A DNA stretch of 64,000 nt from Tenebrio molitor (GCF_963966145.1 NC_091050.1:9114001-9178000), one strand, 5' to 3'. Counted from the stretch's first letter, positions 35,631 to 46,707 are shown. The notes: generated from the sequence alone by a model not told the origin. Program-made: numbers and translations.

Positions 35631-36586
35631 TTATAGTTCTCCAATAGATCGCTGATATTCGAGGGACCGAATGATGGCTTCTGGGATTGGTGGTGGTGTC
35701 GGAATATGGGCAGCACTAGGGACAAACCCGTTCTCATTGGCCGTATAGTCCACACGATAAACCACATTATCAGGACCAGTGTACTCGAAGTACCCGTTCG
35801 CCTGCATAGCCTCGCTGTCGGAACCAACATTGGCCAATCTTCCTTGTTCTTCGCCGAGAATCTTGTTCTCAGTTTCGTACCTGCAGCAAAGCAAAAATTA
35901 GAGAAACATTCAAATAAATCAGAAAGTGGTACTCACAAATAATGGTAGCCGTCTGGCTCGACTTGCTCCTCTTTGCGAATAATGGCGTAATTCCTGTTGT
36001 CGTAAAGTCCCGCCGAAGATCCCTGTTTCAGAGTAACGGTACCACCGTACGACGCCGAACCTCCGCGTACACCAGCACCGGAACTAACGATTCCGGAAAC
36101 AACTCTAGATCCTGTCACTCCTGTGGAGGGTCTAGACGCCTGGACCAAGACCACTCCGGAAGTCGGCCGCCTTCTAGCCCCTCCGGTGAAGGTACCACCC
36201 ACGAAGCCTCCGCTTCCTCCAGCTCCGCCACTGCCTCCAGCGCCACCACCACCTCCTCCGCCGCCTCCACTGCCTCCGAACTGATCAGCTTGGTGGATGT
36301 ACTTCTCGTAAGACCCGCGGTACGCGCCGGAATCATCTGGAGTGTAAGCGCCGCTGTTGTCGGGGCGGTACCGACCGTCTTCGGAATTGTACGCCCCCGA
36401 GTTGTCGGGGCGGTACTGGCCACTGTTGTCGTCGGCGTAGTACCGTCCGTCGTTCACGTTGACGCCGATGAGGGCACGAGGGGTCTGAGCGACGCTCAGA
36501 GCTATCACTGCTGAGACTATGAATATCTGAAATTGGAGAGTCGTAAAGAGTGGTGGATGGTACTTTTCTAAACTCACGGTTCTCAT
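35631..36586 (-). CDS. Cuticular protein, RR-1 type, with DNSG repeats and Gly-rich linker
   Basis: Structural cuticle protein, secreted and expected to bind chitin. Three exons: 36586-36578 (M-R-T), 36526-35937 and 35880-35631, joined at GTGAGT..TTTCAG and GTGAGT..CTGCAG introns, give 282 residues. Residues 1-17 (MRTIFIVSAVIALSVAQ) form a signal peptide that only appears after splicing. Residues about 29-75 carry repeated DGRY and DNSGAY motifs. A run of glycines follows, then a Ser/Gly/Val-rich linker. The Rebers-Riddiford core starts at GYHYLYETENKI and ends with YTANENGFVP and AAHIPTPPPIPEA, the RR-1 (flexible cuticle) signature. The intron before YET is phase 2, as in the other minus-strand CPR loci. 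The DGRY/DNSG array resembles some pupal-type cuticle proteins. The exact family member is not recognised. Confidence 0.9.
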
Positions 36587-36635
36587 GGTGACAAGTTCAA
36601 AACTGAATGTGGAAAAGTGTAGCCGGATGGTCTAC

Positions 36636-36643
36636 TATTTATA
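36636..36643 (-). promoter_or_regulatory. TATA box of the 35.6-kb cuticle gene
   Basis: TATAAATA on the minus strand, 57 nt upstream of the ATG (36586-36584), with an initiator-like TCAGTT at 36606-36601 about 39 nt downstream of the box. The spacing is slightly long, so the exact start site is uncertain. Confidence 0.7.
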
Positions 36644-37086
36644 CAAAATATAGTAATCTGGCATTTATAGTTTTTAATGAGTTGGATTTATACTAATAAT
36701 TGTTCCCCCTCTTTTATCAGACTAAATTCATATGGGATCATCTCGAAGAGCAGTGGTCTCAAACATTTTGTCGGTTGTTTATATTTATTGGTTTCGTAAA
36801 GAATGAATGTGACACAACAATAGGTAACCTTTTAGATATTGTTATGAATGTCAAGATTCTAGTGGTCGCAAATGTATTGTCTCTAGAAAACATAATTCTA
36901 AAAAATTGCTGCGAGGATAGGTTTTATAATAAAATAAATAATGTGATAATTGCTTTTGCTCTTTACTTTGTGTTAGCCAGAAATATATCTTATTGGGAAA
37001 CTATAGCTGACCGCGACTGTAAAATTTAAATGTTTACACTTTTTGTTAAATTATTTCAAATCTATGTGAATTAAAACCTCCTACTA

Positions 37087-37345
37087 TAGTCGGCGCGGCG
37101 ACGCAATGGAGTAGTAAATTGGCGTGATCTTCACGTCATTTTCGCGGCATGGCTTCTTATTGGTTAAAGGGCGCGCGTTAAGAAGTGTGGTGCAGCTCAA
37201 TACACGCAGCCGAAATTTCCATCCATTCTTAAAGTACCTTGTAAGATTTAAATTTCCCGCACAAATCAGGCTTGTCATGAGGTCGCTTCGACGAACTTTC
37301 ACATGAACACCTCGTGACTACTCCACTGGTTCGCCGCGCCAAGTA
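37087..37345. mobile_element. MITE with GC-rich inverted repeats, 259 bp
   Basis: Left end TAGTCGGCGCGGCGACGCAA and right end read inward TACTTGGCGCGGCGAACCAG pair over about 29 bp through TGGAGTAGT. Both ends sit at TA. The unusual local GC-richness of the arms stands out in an AT-rich stretch. The two opposing ORFs in this segment are by-products of the inverted structure. Confidence 0.8.
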
Positions 37346-38895
37346 CCTATGTATAACACCATTCATATCATTTTTAAAATTTTAAATTAAAGGCAATTGA
37401 AAATACTTAGACAATTTTTCAAGATTAATTTTTAAAACGAAGCTTCATAATTAGACTAAGTGACATTTTACGTATTTATAAATAATATGTAATTAGAAAA
37501 ACTAGGAATTTGATGATTTTATTGTCAGAAACATAACACTTTGTTTTCTAGTTTTGTTAGTGATATTTAAGCCGAAATCAAGAAAAAAATTATATCTTTT
37601 TTACATTATTTCTTTGCATACTTAATTCTGTAAGAGATCATAAATAATAAAAAGTAATTAATATAACAATAATACAAGTTTTAATTATTTATTTTTTATT
37701 TGTCATTATCACAGGATACACAGGGTACATTTTTTATTAACATTGGACGGGAGTTGTTGCAGCGAAAGTGGTGAACCTTTTGAGAACTTCTGCTCAAACG
37801 TCAGCGAGCCAAGCATCGACGATATATTTTACCATCCTTTGGGTTTTGCTAGACAACCATAAAGTACGACAACGTTGTAACCGTTACATTTTTATTAAAT
37901 AAACAGGTCTATCCTTTGACATTAAAAATTTCACATTCTACGACAAAAACAACAACCGACCGTCAAGATGAACAAATATAGATTAGTGGGAAACGTTTAA
38001 CCTTTTTTCATCAGGTAGTCCGAACAGGAATGTAAGATAATTCCTGCTAACTTAATTATTATTAAATGGTAAATGATATTTATGGAACAATAATTTTTAA
38101 TATAATGACATATTAATGGCCGAAGCAAGCAAAGATCAACCATCGCATTCAATAAGACCTTTATGAAGTAAACAAAAAGGAAAATATGGAATTTTCTTGT
38201 AGTTCGGTGTTAATTCTAATATTGTAACAATTAAAAATAGATTGCTACAGCTTTTTTTATTAACGACATCCTTATAACTTTTATGGGTAGAGTCGTTCTC
38301 TGTGACCTAAATTTGAATATTAAATGTCAACAATATAGTTAAAATTCATGAAGATGCCTATACAATATTTCAGTCATAAGCTTTATTATTTAATACATTA
38401 TTGTATTTTTGTGACATGGAGTGGTCTTCTCAATGCCGACACAAGAATGTATTCATAATTAAATAAGTTTTTCAATACATATTGCACTAATCAGCTCAAA
38501 ATCCGGTAGTCCCAATGAAAGGTGCAACTCATAAAAATATTAACAACTTTATTATATCCACATTTATAAATTGGCAAAATTTTTGATTTGCTTCAATTCT
38601 GGCGGGAACTAGTCTTGCAACTTTTACGCAAGCAGTCAAGACAAGTACTACTGATATGGAAGCCAACTACGAGGAAGATTCAAAAGTTTTGTTTCTCAAC
38701 GCACTCAGGACAGGAAATTATTGATATTTGAAGTACCTAAGGATGCTATTAGAAAACAAATATTGTATCTTAGTACAAATCGGTACTACAAATTTGGTGT
38801 TTTAATTTTAAGAATAAATAGTAGTCACTGGGGTGTAGATTTCTTAATTTATAATTAATTTTTTGCAGGACATTTGCATAAAACTATATTTCAGT

Positions 38896-39354
38896 CCCTC
38901 AAAGAAGTGAGTAACGGGCGTCGAAGTTGGCATTGAAGAGTCGATTGTGAACGCACTACCGAATTACAAGATTACAACTCTGATAAGCTGTTTAAATCTA
39001 ACCACATTTTTGCGTGTTTTTTTTTTCAAAAATCAGTCTTCCTTAAGACGAGTGGTTGATCAGCTGTTTAAATCTAATCTGACTTTTTGCGTTGTTTGTG
39101 ATTTTAATCTTCAATTTAAAAAAAAATCAATGGGCCCTATCAAGACACCCTTATTAAATTTAATCATGACTCTAATTACCTTGGTGACGAATTCATCTCT
39201 TTCTGGTAGGTTATAATTGCGTAAATCTATATCGTTTTATGTTTACTTTAATCACGACTCTAGTTAACGGCAACTTTAATGACGGTGTCGGCCCAGTGTT
39301 TTTAAGACAAGTGGTTCACAATAAACTCTTCAACGCCAAATTCGACGCCAAATT
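38896..39354. mobile_element. MITE of the TCAAAG family, interrupted by a second MITE
   Basis: The left arm (about 38919-38956, starting GGCGTCGAAGTTGGC, then TTGAAGAGTCGATTGTGAAC) pairs with a right arm near 39310-39350. Internal landmarks CTGTTTAAATCTAA and TTTTTGCGTTGTTTGTGATTTT are shared with the copies at 52981-53194 and 53657-53840. This copy also contains an internal duplication of the CTGTTTAAATCTAA segment and is split by the element at 39131-39294. Confidence 0.7.
39131..39294 (+). mobile_element. Nested MITE, GGGCC-TIR family, copy 1
   Basis: Begins TGGGCCCTATCAAGACACCC and ends GACGGTGTCGGCCCA. It aligns along its whole length with 53923-54094, sharing TTATTAAATTTAATCATGAC and CTATATCGTTTTATGTTTAC. 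It lies inside the MITE at 38896-39354, so it inserted later. Confidence 0.8.
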
Positions 39355-39561
39355 TAAAAAAACACAAGGTAGGTTATGAGAATAAAAATTGACGGTAGAA
39401 AGAAATTAAATTTGAATTGCAGAACAATTTTCAGTGTCAAGCCGTCAAGAACCGGAAGTTACTCCAGTTGTATCATTTAAAAATAAAATTCAGTATTACC
39501 AACTCAAACAGTCTTCCTTGATCACTCCGTGTAAATTACCTAACACAGAACACCTAATGTG

Positions 39562-39923
39562 AACAAGAAATTATTCCCTAGGATTCGAACGTTTAGGGAA
39601 ATTACGTTTTTCATGTTGTATGTAACTGGAATTTTCAAAAGTAATTGCCTAAGGTTGGTTACCATCAAAATAGAGATTCTTTGCTCAAGTCCAACTAAAA
39701 AATATGCCGCCAGAAACCAAAACTGATTGCGAAACGGAAAAACATGTATCAGTTAGCGAGAAATTAGCCATTTGCAACTGTTACAAGCAATTCGCTGCCT
39801 TACATTTTGACATGGTTACGATATCTTTTGTTTGTAACCAGAAACCACATAGTCTCCAACGTAACCAAATTCATGGCAACCTAGTAACGAATATCCCTAA
39901 ATCCTAGAACGTAGTTTCTCGTT
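39562..39923. mobile_element. Possible MITE, 362 bp, imperfect TIRs
   Basis: Left end AACAAGAAATTATTCCCTAG and right end read inward AACGAGAAACTACGTTCTAG match at roughly 15 of 20 positions, followed by GGATT and TAGGGA on both arms with a small offset. The target duplication is not clear. A 67-codon ORF inside has no recognisable domain. Confidence 0.5.
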
Positions 39924-40483
39924 AGAATAACAAATCTCTAATTTTAAACTGTCAGATGTAAAATGCTGATATGTAATTTGAACCCTAAAATTCATACCTA
40001 CCCGCTCATGTGTTTAAACAACCATTGATAACGAAACAAGAAAAAAAAATTACTCGATTAAAATACTCAAATGAAAAACAGTAAAGACTGTTGATATTAG
40101 AATAGCGATCGTTCTTTCTTCAAAAAACTGCAATGTTTTTATCGCAAAAACCATTTTCACTCAGTCTTTCGTTTCAATTGATAATAATTATCCCATAAGC
40201 GAAGTGTCATATTAGGGGTTAGAAAAATGTAAAAAAAATATCAATACGTAAAAAATGTTTATTTTAAAGAGTTCTATTTGTGATTTAATTTATTACGTAT
40301 TACGACTTTCATATAATACCAGACATAGACTATTATATATGCTGTATTGTTTTACTGGTTGCATTCTTTATTTAATGTTGTTTTTTGTTATAATTTAATT
40401 ATTTTCTTATATTAATATAGTAATTTAAATTGAATAAGATATATACAACTTATAAAAAGTAGATCACTTAAAAAAGAAGTTAG

Positions 40484-40941
40484 TTAACCTACTCCGCCTC
40501 CTGTTAATGATGCTATAACGGCCGAACCTAGAAAAGGTTTCTTAATATTTTTTCTTGGTCCTGGTAACATTTTCACAATTTCCCCCATTCCAGATTTAAC
40601 CATTGGCCTATATCCATTTTCATCAGCTACGAAGTCAACTTGATATGTTTGTCTATCAGGTCCGACAAAGTTATAAGAGCCGCTGACGACAAGTACTCCA
40701 TTTTCACCTCTCGCACGATCAAATACACCATTTTCTGTTCGTGCCGAATCCTCTGTTCTATATCTGCAAAAAGTAAACTTGTAAAAAACGTCCATCTTAT
40801 AAGAATTACCAACCTGAAATGATATCCATCTTGAGTTAGAACATTTTCGTATTCAATTGCCGGAGGAGCGTTACCAACAATTTGAGATTTGCTGGAAAAA
40901 ATTGTTGCACAAAACAATAAAAGTGGGAATATTCTAGCCAT
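40484..40941 (-). CDS. Cuticular protein with R&R chitin-binding domain, 135 residues
   Basis: Two exons, 40941-40814 (128 nt) and 40763-40484, joined at AG|GTTGGT..TTTGCAG|A, encode 135 residues. Residues 1-20 (MARIFPLLLFCATIFSSKSQ) are a signal peptide. The R&R domain starts at DGYHFRYRTED (about 38) and contains GSYNFVGPDRQTYQVDFVAD followed by ENGYRP (about residue 94). The C-terminal tail is basic and Gly-rich (KNIKKP, TGGGVG). The product should be exported to the cuticle and bind chitin. The first exon has exactly the same length as in the genes at 41992 and 43456, showing common descent. The start is set by the signal peptide; a longer upstream ORF reads through non-coding DNA. RR subclass is uncertain because the tail lacks the usual PPPIP motif. 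Confidence 0.85.
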
Positions 40942-41026
40942 TAATATGTGTAGTTTACTGTCACAATGCAAAGAACATACTGAATGTCTTGCACAGAACG
41001 CATTACTAAAGAGCATTTTAAAAATA

Positions 41027-41034
41027 TTTTTATA
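41027..41034 (-). promoter_or_regulatory. TATA-like box upstream of the 40.5-kb cuticle gene
   Basis: TATAAAAA on the minus strand, with an initiator-like TCAGT at 40983-40979. The spacing of about 50 nt is longer than usual, so the assignment is tentative. Confidence 0.4.
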
Positions 41035-41479
41035 CGAAAATTGTTGAGAGTTGTTGAGTAACATCTCAGAATGTTCAATTAAATCGCCTTGCTTTGAGTT
41101 GATCATATCCTAGTACAGACAAGATGCGTTACATAATACGTCATATCACTACATAGTAAGATCCTTCAGAAAATGAGATGCACAAATTGTTTAAATAGAT
41201 AAAAAGAATATTTGCTGTATGGAACTTCCTGGTGCGGAGTTGAAAGTTTAAAAGTTATTGTCCTAATTAGTTCGACTAAAATCTGTGATATTTTTTAATG
41301 GTAATGAATAGTGCCAAACAATAAATTGGATCTAGATAATGAGAATTTATATTTTAATGAAAACGATATGAATGATTCAGCATAATATTTAAAGCGATTA
41401 TTTAATTGTTTTATTTCATAATAAATCAATAATTTTATTAGATAAAGAAAGAGGTAAAATATACTAATATAAATTCCTG

Positions 41480-42345
41480 TGAGGTTTTACTGGTTGCATA
41501 CTTGATTTAATTAAGGAGAAGTTAGTTCACCCGCTCCGCCCCTGTTAAAGTTATTATGTATTACGACCAAACCTTTATGAGGATCCCCAAAACTTTTTCC
41601 AGGTCCTGGTAACATTTTTACAATTTAACCCATTCTAGATTTAACCATCGGCCTATATCCATTTTCATCAGCTACGAAATCAACTTGATATGTTTGTCTA
41701 TCAGGTCCGACAAAGTTGTAAGAGCCGCTGACGACAAGTACTCCATTTTCACCTCTAGTATGATCAAATACCCCATTTTCATTTTCTATTCGTGCCGAAT
41801 CCTCTATTCTATATCTGCAAAAAATGAACTTGTAAAAAACGTCTATCTTATAAGAATTACCAACCTGAAGTGATATCCATTTTGAGTTAGAACATTTTCG
41901 TATTCAATTGCCGAGGCAGCGTTATCAACAATTTGAGATTCACTGGCAAAAATTATTGCACAAAAACATAAAAATGGGAATATTCCAGCCATTACTATGT
42001 GCAGTTCAGTGGCACAATGCAAAACACATACTGAATGTCTTGACCAGAACGAATAAATAAATACCATTAAATGCATTATACAAAAATACTTGCATATTGT
42101 TGAGAAACATCCAAGAATATTGAATTAAATAGACTTGCTTCAAGTACAGACGAGATGCGTTACATTAAACGTCAAATCAGTAGCAAGATCCTTCAGAAAA
42201 TGAGATGCACAAATTATTTAAATATAGTTACGAGAATAGTTGCTGTATGGAATTTCCCGGTGAGGAGTTGAAAGTTTAAATGAACAGTGTCAAATAATAC
42301 TTTGGATCGAGATAATGCGAATTTACATTTTAATAAAAACGATAT
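41480..42345. repeat. Tandem duplication unit 2 carrying the truncated cuticle gene
   Basis: Second unit of the duplication that begins at 40345, with matching order from the downstream TTTTACTGGTTGCAT to the upstream AACGATATGAAT. It lost about 80 bp between the gene's 3' end and the downstream landmark, and gained other indels. Confidence 0.8.
41521..41992 (-). pseudogene. Cuticular protein paralogue truncated by an in-frame stop
   Basis: Tandem copy of the gene at 40484-40941. Exon 1 is 41992-41865 (128 nt) and exon 2 starts at 41814 after an intact TTTGCAG. The reading frame is open for 105 codons, through signal peptide, R&R domain and ENGYRPMVK, then meets TAA at 41627-41625 where the sister gene has GAA (glutamate). 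Homology continues past the stop to about 41521 (KMLPGPG, later NFNRGGAG), but with frame changes, so the lost tail was once coding. Exon 2 also carries a duplicated Asn-Glu (ENENG). Because the chitin-binding domain and all splice sites are intact, a shortened functional protein is possible; pseudogene is my preferred but not certain call. Confidence 0.7.
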
Positions 42346-42432
42346 GAATCAAGAAATGTTAATTATTTACAAATAACAATTTCTGTTCTAATCCTCACCA
42401 TTATCAAGTTACAAATCTACTCAGACCAAAAT

Positions 42433-42763
42433 AACGTGTGTTCAAAAAAATACATATGTATTCAAGTGCTCTGGTGCTTGCTCTTGGTTCCGTTAACGCA
42501 TGGCGTAGCTTCATCAGTTGTCAAATATTTCGTGAAATTGGAAGTGTAGGACAAAAGATGAAAGTGGACGATCATCAATTTCAGAAACTGTTAAAAGAGT
42601 CGGGGAAATACATAATATAAAATGAACTGAAAACTTCTATTTGTTATTTATCACAACAAATAAAGCTATGATCAAGATGAGGTTATGTATCTGAAGGATT
42701 TGTCATCTAAAAAAAAAAGTAAACCACCAGCTACTTAACCACAAATTTATTTGAACACCTGTT
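42433..42763. mobile_element. MITE, GAGCGTTC family, copy 1 (331 bp)
   Basis: Left end AACGTGTGTTC pairs with right end GAACACCTGTT, and both outer edges adjoin TA. Internal landmarks are shared with the copies at 51416 and 63428: GTGCTTGCTCTTGGTTCCGT and ATGGCGTAGC near the left end, then GAGGTTATGTATCTGAAGG near the right. The plus-strand 60-codon ORF at 42438-42620 lies inside and is not a gene. Confidence 0.75.
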
Positions 42764-42853
42764 AGATCATTTCCATTGTAATTTCCTTAATATCTGCTTT
42801 AAATAATCATTTGCATAATCCATTCATACACTAAAAATTTTTTACTCAAATAA

Positions 42854-42859
42854 TTTATT
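42854..42859 (-). terminator. Candidate poly(A) signal of the 43-kb cuticle gene
   Basis: AATAAA on the minus strand about 160 nt beyond the TGA at 43020-43022. Other AT-rich hexamers nearby could also serve. Confidence 0.45.
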
Positions 42860-43019
42860 AGGTGTTTTTACTTAAAAAAATGCTTTTATTGGAAAGTGAA
42901 CTTATTCAATTAAATATAAATATAAATTATGTATTTTTAATTATTTGTATGTTTTTAATTATTGTCTATTTTGTGTCATATTTCCTACATCTATTTTTCC
43001 CAAAAATAAATTACATTTT

Positions 43020-43456
43020 TCAACCCAAATTGCCTCCAACTAAACTACCAAGGACAGCGCCATTCAATCTACCATCGTCATCTTCATCTGACAATTCGCT
43101 AATTTCCGGAATGTACCCATTTTCATCTGCCGTATACTCAACCAGATACACTTTTCCATCATCCCCCGTATATCGAAAGTATCCTTCAACTTTCAAAACT
43201 CTGCTTTCATTCAGCTTTTCGTATGTCCCAGTCTCTGATCGTTCAATACCATTGCTAGTCTTGTAACTAAAAATAACAGAAAAACACAATTCTTTCAATA
43301 TTGCATAATTTACATTAATAAAAATTACCTAAAAGTGTATCCATCATCCTTAAATTTAAAATCATAAAAAGTGGTCTCTGCAAGTTTGTCTTGCTCCTCG
43401 CAGTAACTCCATCTCGATATTGTAAAAGTGCAAAGAATCAAATTGCGCAACAGCAT
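43020..43456 (-). CDS. Cuticular protein with R&R domain, acidic tail, 124 residues
   Basis: Exons 43456-43329 (128 nt) and 43266-43020, joined at AG|GTAATT..ATTTTTAG|T, encode 124 residues. The start is placed at MLLRNLILCTFTISRWSYC, which forms a signal peptide; an upstream in-frame ATG at 43528 would put an unlikely extension before it. The R&R core runs from DGYTFRSYKTSNGIE through EGYFRYTGDDGKVYLVEYTA and DENGYIPE. An acidic stretch (SDEDDDG) and a Gly-rich end (LVGGNLG) follow. It should be a secreted chitin-binding cuticle component. Exon-1 length, intron phase 2 and domain layout match the pair at 40.5 and 41.6 kb, making it the third, most diverged member of that subcluster. Confidence 0.85.
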
Positions 43457-46320
43457 AATGGAGGTATTGTGGGTTCTTCGAAGAGTGAAGAACACTGAAC
43501 ACCATAAGAAGAATTCTGGTATTAACATTGTTACGTCAGTAAAAGGATGAAATATTGTTGCTCGTTAAATAATAGATAGAAAAATTTTTAAATCCAAGGT
43601 TGCGATTGTAATTACGTTGTTTTTGTTTTAATCGAGGATGTGAATTTCTTTAAAGTTGCTGCAAAGAACTTCCATTAGTTAATTAATCAATTTGAATGAA
43701 ATGGAATCAAGATAAAACTTAAACATAATAATTCGTAATTTATTCTAAATATTGTTAATTCTTACATCATAGTTCATATCTTCGTCAGCTAGTTTTTATT
43801 AGTTATCGATAAAATATAAAATTTGAATCAATGTTAGTGTTTTATGTAGTTAAATAAAATAGAGTAAAGAATGCAATAACTATCATCTCCAAGACTGTAA
43901 ATCAAATCAAAATCAATTTGTTGCATGTTACACGATTAAATAATAATTTTCGAAAATAAAAACGTCATAAATATATTTTTGTACTATAATTTTTATTAGT
44001 TAATAATTCAATTTTTTTATTATGCCACTGTTGCTAGTGTTGATGTTACATTATAGTTTTAAAAATTACTGCAGTCTCTTTGTGATCGTTAAAATTAATT
44101 TTAACTTAAAAAAACCTTAAAAACCATATTATACAAATAAAAAAAATCTATTACCTTATCAGCTTTAAAAAACTTCCATTAAATTGTCTTCAATGTCTAA
44201 ATAAACAAAAATTATCATTTTGATCAACTTTTAATTAAAATAAGTAATTTAAAATGCTTCGAAATTAGATGCGCGAAGGGAAAGTAGCAGGCTACGAATT
44301 AGTTAATTAGAAAACAATTTGATGTCACTCCTGGAAAAACCGGAATCAAGCTTTATTAATTGAAGGTGAATTTAGTAGTTAACTTACATTTATAACTATA
44401 ACAATCATCATTATGGTAAAAACGTAATAATCTGAGACAATTTACGAGCATTAAAATAATTAAAGAGTTTAATCGCACTTACGAATTGCAATAACGTAAA
44501 TGTTATTTTCTTTCACAAACCATAATCATAACTAAATTAATAATAATTACCATAGACAACATTTTACAACACTTTAACATTGAAAGTATTACGAGCACAT
44601 CAATAAAAATCCAACGAACAAACTTCGCGTGTAGAAGTTCAACTAAAAACACAGGATGGTTTGTAGAAGGTGATTTTGTTTCAGACAAGGTTGGCTTTAT
44701 TGTCGAAGATTTCTCTTAATAATAATTCACAGCATGTAGCAAAAATGATAAAATAATAAATTAAAGTGTTCTGTCAGTAGCAATTTTTAGAATCATCTTG
44801 GTAGCAACTGAAAGTAGAATCTAATTTTAAATCGGTATTAAATTATTTAATCAGTTTCCCAATAATTGTTTATAGATCTGAAACTGAAAATCCTTGAAAA
44901 AACCATAATTAACGCTCAACGTCACAATCATAATTTTTCTACCGTATGGTTTACATTAACATTTTCAAAATTAATTCTCAAGTGAGATTATTACGCTAAG
45001 TTGAAATAAATTAAAATGATATTTACTGCAAGCTGCTTGGGTTAATTTTGATTTATTACCGTTGGTCTTTAATTTTTCGATTAAAAATCACGCAAACGTT
45101 TAATTTTAGAGGAAATAGGTAAAATTCTTGCTTGAATTATGGTATTATAAAGTGAATAGATAGAAATCTGTTTTCTCGTCTCATTAGAATTAAGCGGTAG
45201 TAGCACACACATCTAATGAATCCTCTTATGAAGTGACATAAAATTATACAACATGGAAAGCTATAACTAGACAATTACAAGTAAGAGACTTGTAATTCTA
45301 GCAAATTTGTGGTTTACGTATGCAGATTTGTAATGAGTCGGTAATTACGGGAGAAATCTCACAGCTAAAGGCATCACATATCGTACCATGCAATTATTGC
45401 ATTTAGCATTAAATTGAAAATGCAAATTGTAAGTCATGCGTACGAGCAGACAAGTCTACACGAATCTAAAGAAATTGAGATGAGAAGTAAACAAATATGT
45501 ATTTAAAATGCAATTTTTTAAAAATTTCATCATTTTAGGTATTAAGTCTGTGGTTTTACGTGAAGCCGTTAATCACGTTTTACAAGAAAACATGAGCCTA
45601 TAAACTAAGAATTAATTAGTATCAATTTATGTGCATAAATATTTGTCAAATAATTTAAATATATGATGACAATTAAAATTATTACTTTGGCGCAAATTTA
45701 TTTAAGAATTTTTATGTCTGATTGCAGATAGACTGCAGCAATTTATCAAAGTTGAATGTTGGTGACTAAAGGAGATGTCATATAAAGGTATTTTGCTTAA
45801 CACTGTTAGAGAAAGTAAAGTAAACAGTTGAGATGCAGTTATGTCATAAAACAATTGTGCGCACTAATGGCACTACAAATACAAAATTTATAACGAAAGC
45901 ATGACATGTAATGCAATATGTATTTTCAGTGGCTCAAAAGGATTATTAATTAAATAACTAAATTGAATTAGCTAAGAAAAACGTTTAATCTTATTGGCAA
46001 AGTTGAAAAAGTACTCAATATTTATGTAATCTTGGATAATAAATACAAAAATGGTAAGTGTTGGACCATCCTGTATATGGTCATATTTCTATGAAAAGTT
46101 ATTAAGTAATATTTAATTAGTAATGAGAAAAACCAATTTTAAGTTTAGAATCAAATTCTTAAATCACATCATAGGCGTATAATATACCCAACAATTTTTT
46201 TTATAATTACACATGAACATTCTTGTGATGAAACATTATTTAAATGTATAAACCCTAGCTTGCCAATTATTAATAATAGTTAGTAGTTCGTGTACAAAAA
46301 ATGTGTAACTGACAATTAGT

Positions 46321-46506
46321 TATAGTCGGAACGTTATAGACGTGGATTGGGGATTTGGCATTAAGTTGGCACTACCAGAAAAATTAACTAGGCGGGCTTA
46401 TAAAGTATTTGGAATTTATGACAGGTTTCTCACTAACGTACAGTTCAGTCATAAGTTTTAAGCGACCTTGAGTTTGACAATCCCCAGCTAAAACGTTTTT
46501 ACAATA
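46321..46506 (+). mobile_element. MITE, TATAGTCGGAACG family, copy 1 (186 bp)
   Basis: Starts TATAGTCGGAACGTTATAGA and ends AAACGTTTTTACAATA. It aligns end to end with 58086-58271, also 186 bp. Shared internal strings include AAGTTGGC, ACTAGGCG, GGAATTTATGACAG and CTTGAGTTTGACAATCC. The terminal repeats pair over about 29 bp in the better-preserved second copy. Confidence 0.85.
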
Positions 46507-46707
46507 TTTATAAATCAAAGAAAAAAATTATATCGCTGCGTCTTTTTTTTCCTATTCTTCTTCCTTCCAAACTGTTCTTAGTGACTTTCGAATATTTCTA
46601 CTAGACTTACTATCGTTTTTTATAACCTTTTTTCACATTCCTAAAGATACTATGCATTTTGTCCCCTTGTCTATTCTTTCTTCTGTTTCCTCCTTTTCTC
46701 GCCATTG

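Larger units (their letters stand above)
36650..40360. other. Intergenic region, transposon fragments only
   Basis: Apart from the MITE-like elements listed at 37087, 38896, 39131 and 39562, I see no gene. A plus-strand 109-codon ORF at 36700-37029 has no recognisable domain, no promoter and AT-rich composition, and I do not call it. Confidence 0.5.
40345..41375. repeat. Tandem duplication unit 1 carrying the intact cuticle gene
   Basis: This segment aligns with 41480-42345 in the same orientation. Matches include downstream sequence (TTTTACTGGTTGCAT), both exons, the intron and upstream sequence (ATCCTTCAGAAAATGAGATG). The offset drifts from about 1,027 to 1,135 bp through indels, so the duplication is not very recent. 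Confidence 0.8.

Noticed and set aside
35942..36514. Plus-strand 190-codon ORF opposite the first cuticle gene
   Set aside because: Antisense shadow of the Gly/Ser-rich exon of the real minus-strand gene.
36700..37029. Plus-strand 109-codon ORF
   Set aside because: Hydrophobic, AT-rich, no recognisable domain, no promoter or splice context; likely chance.
37084..37306. Opposed ORFs of 60-72 codons
   Set aside because: Inside the GC-rich inverted-repeat element at 37087-37345.
42438..42620. Plus-strand 60-codon ORF
   Set aside because: Lies inside a MITE whose other copies do not keep the frame.
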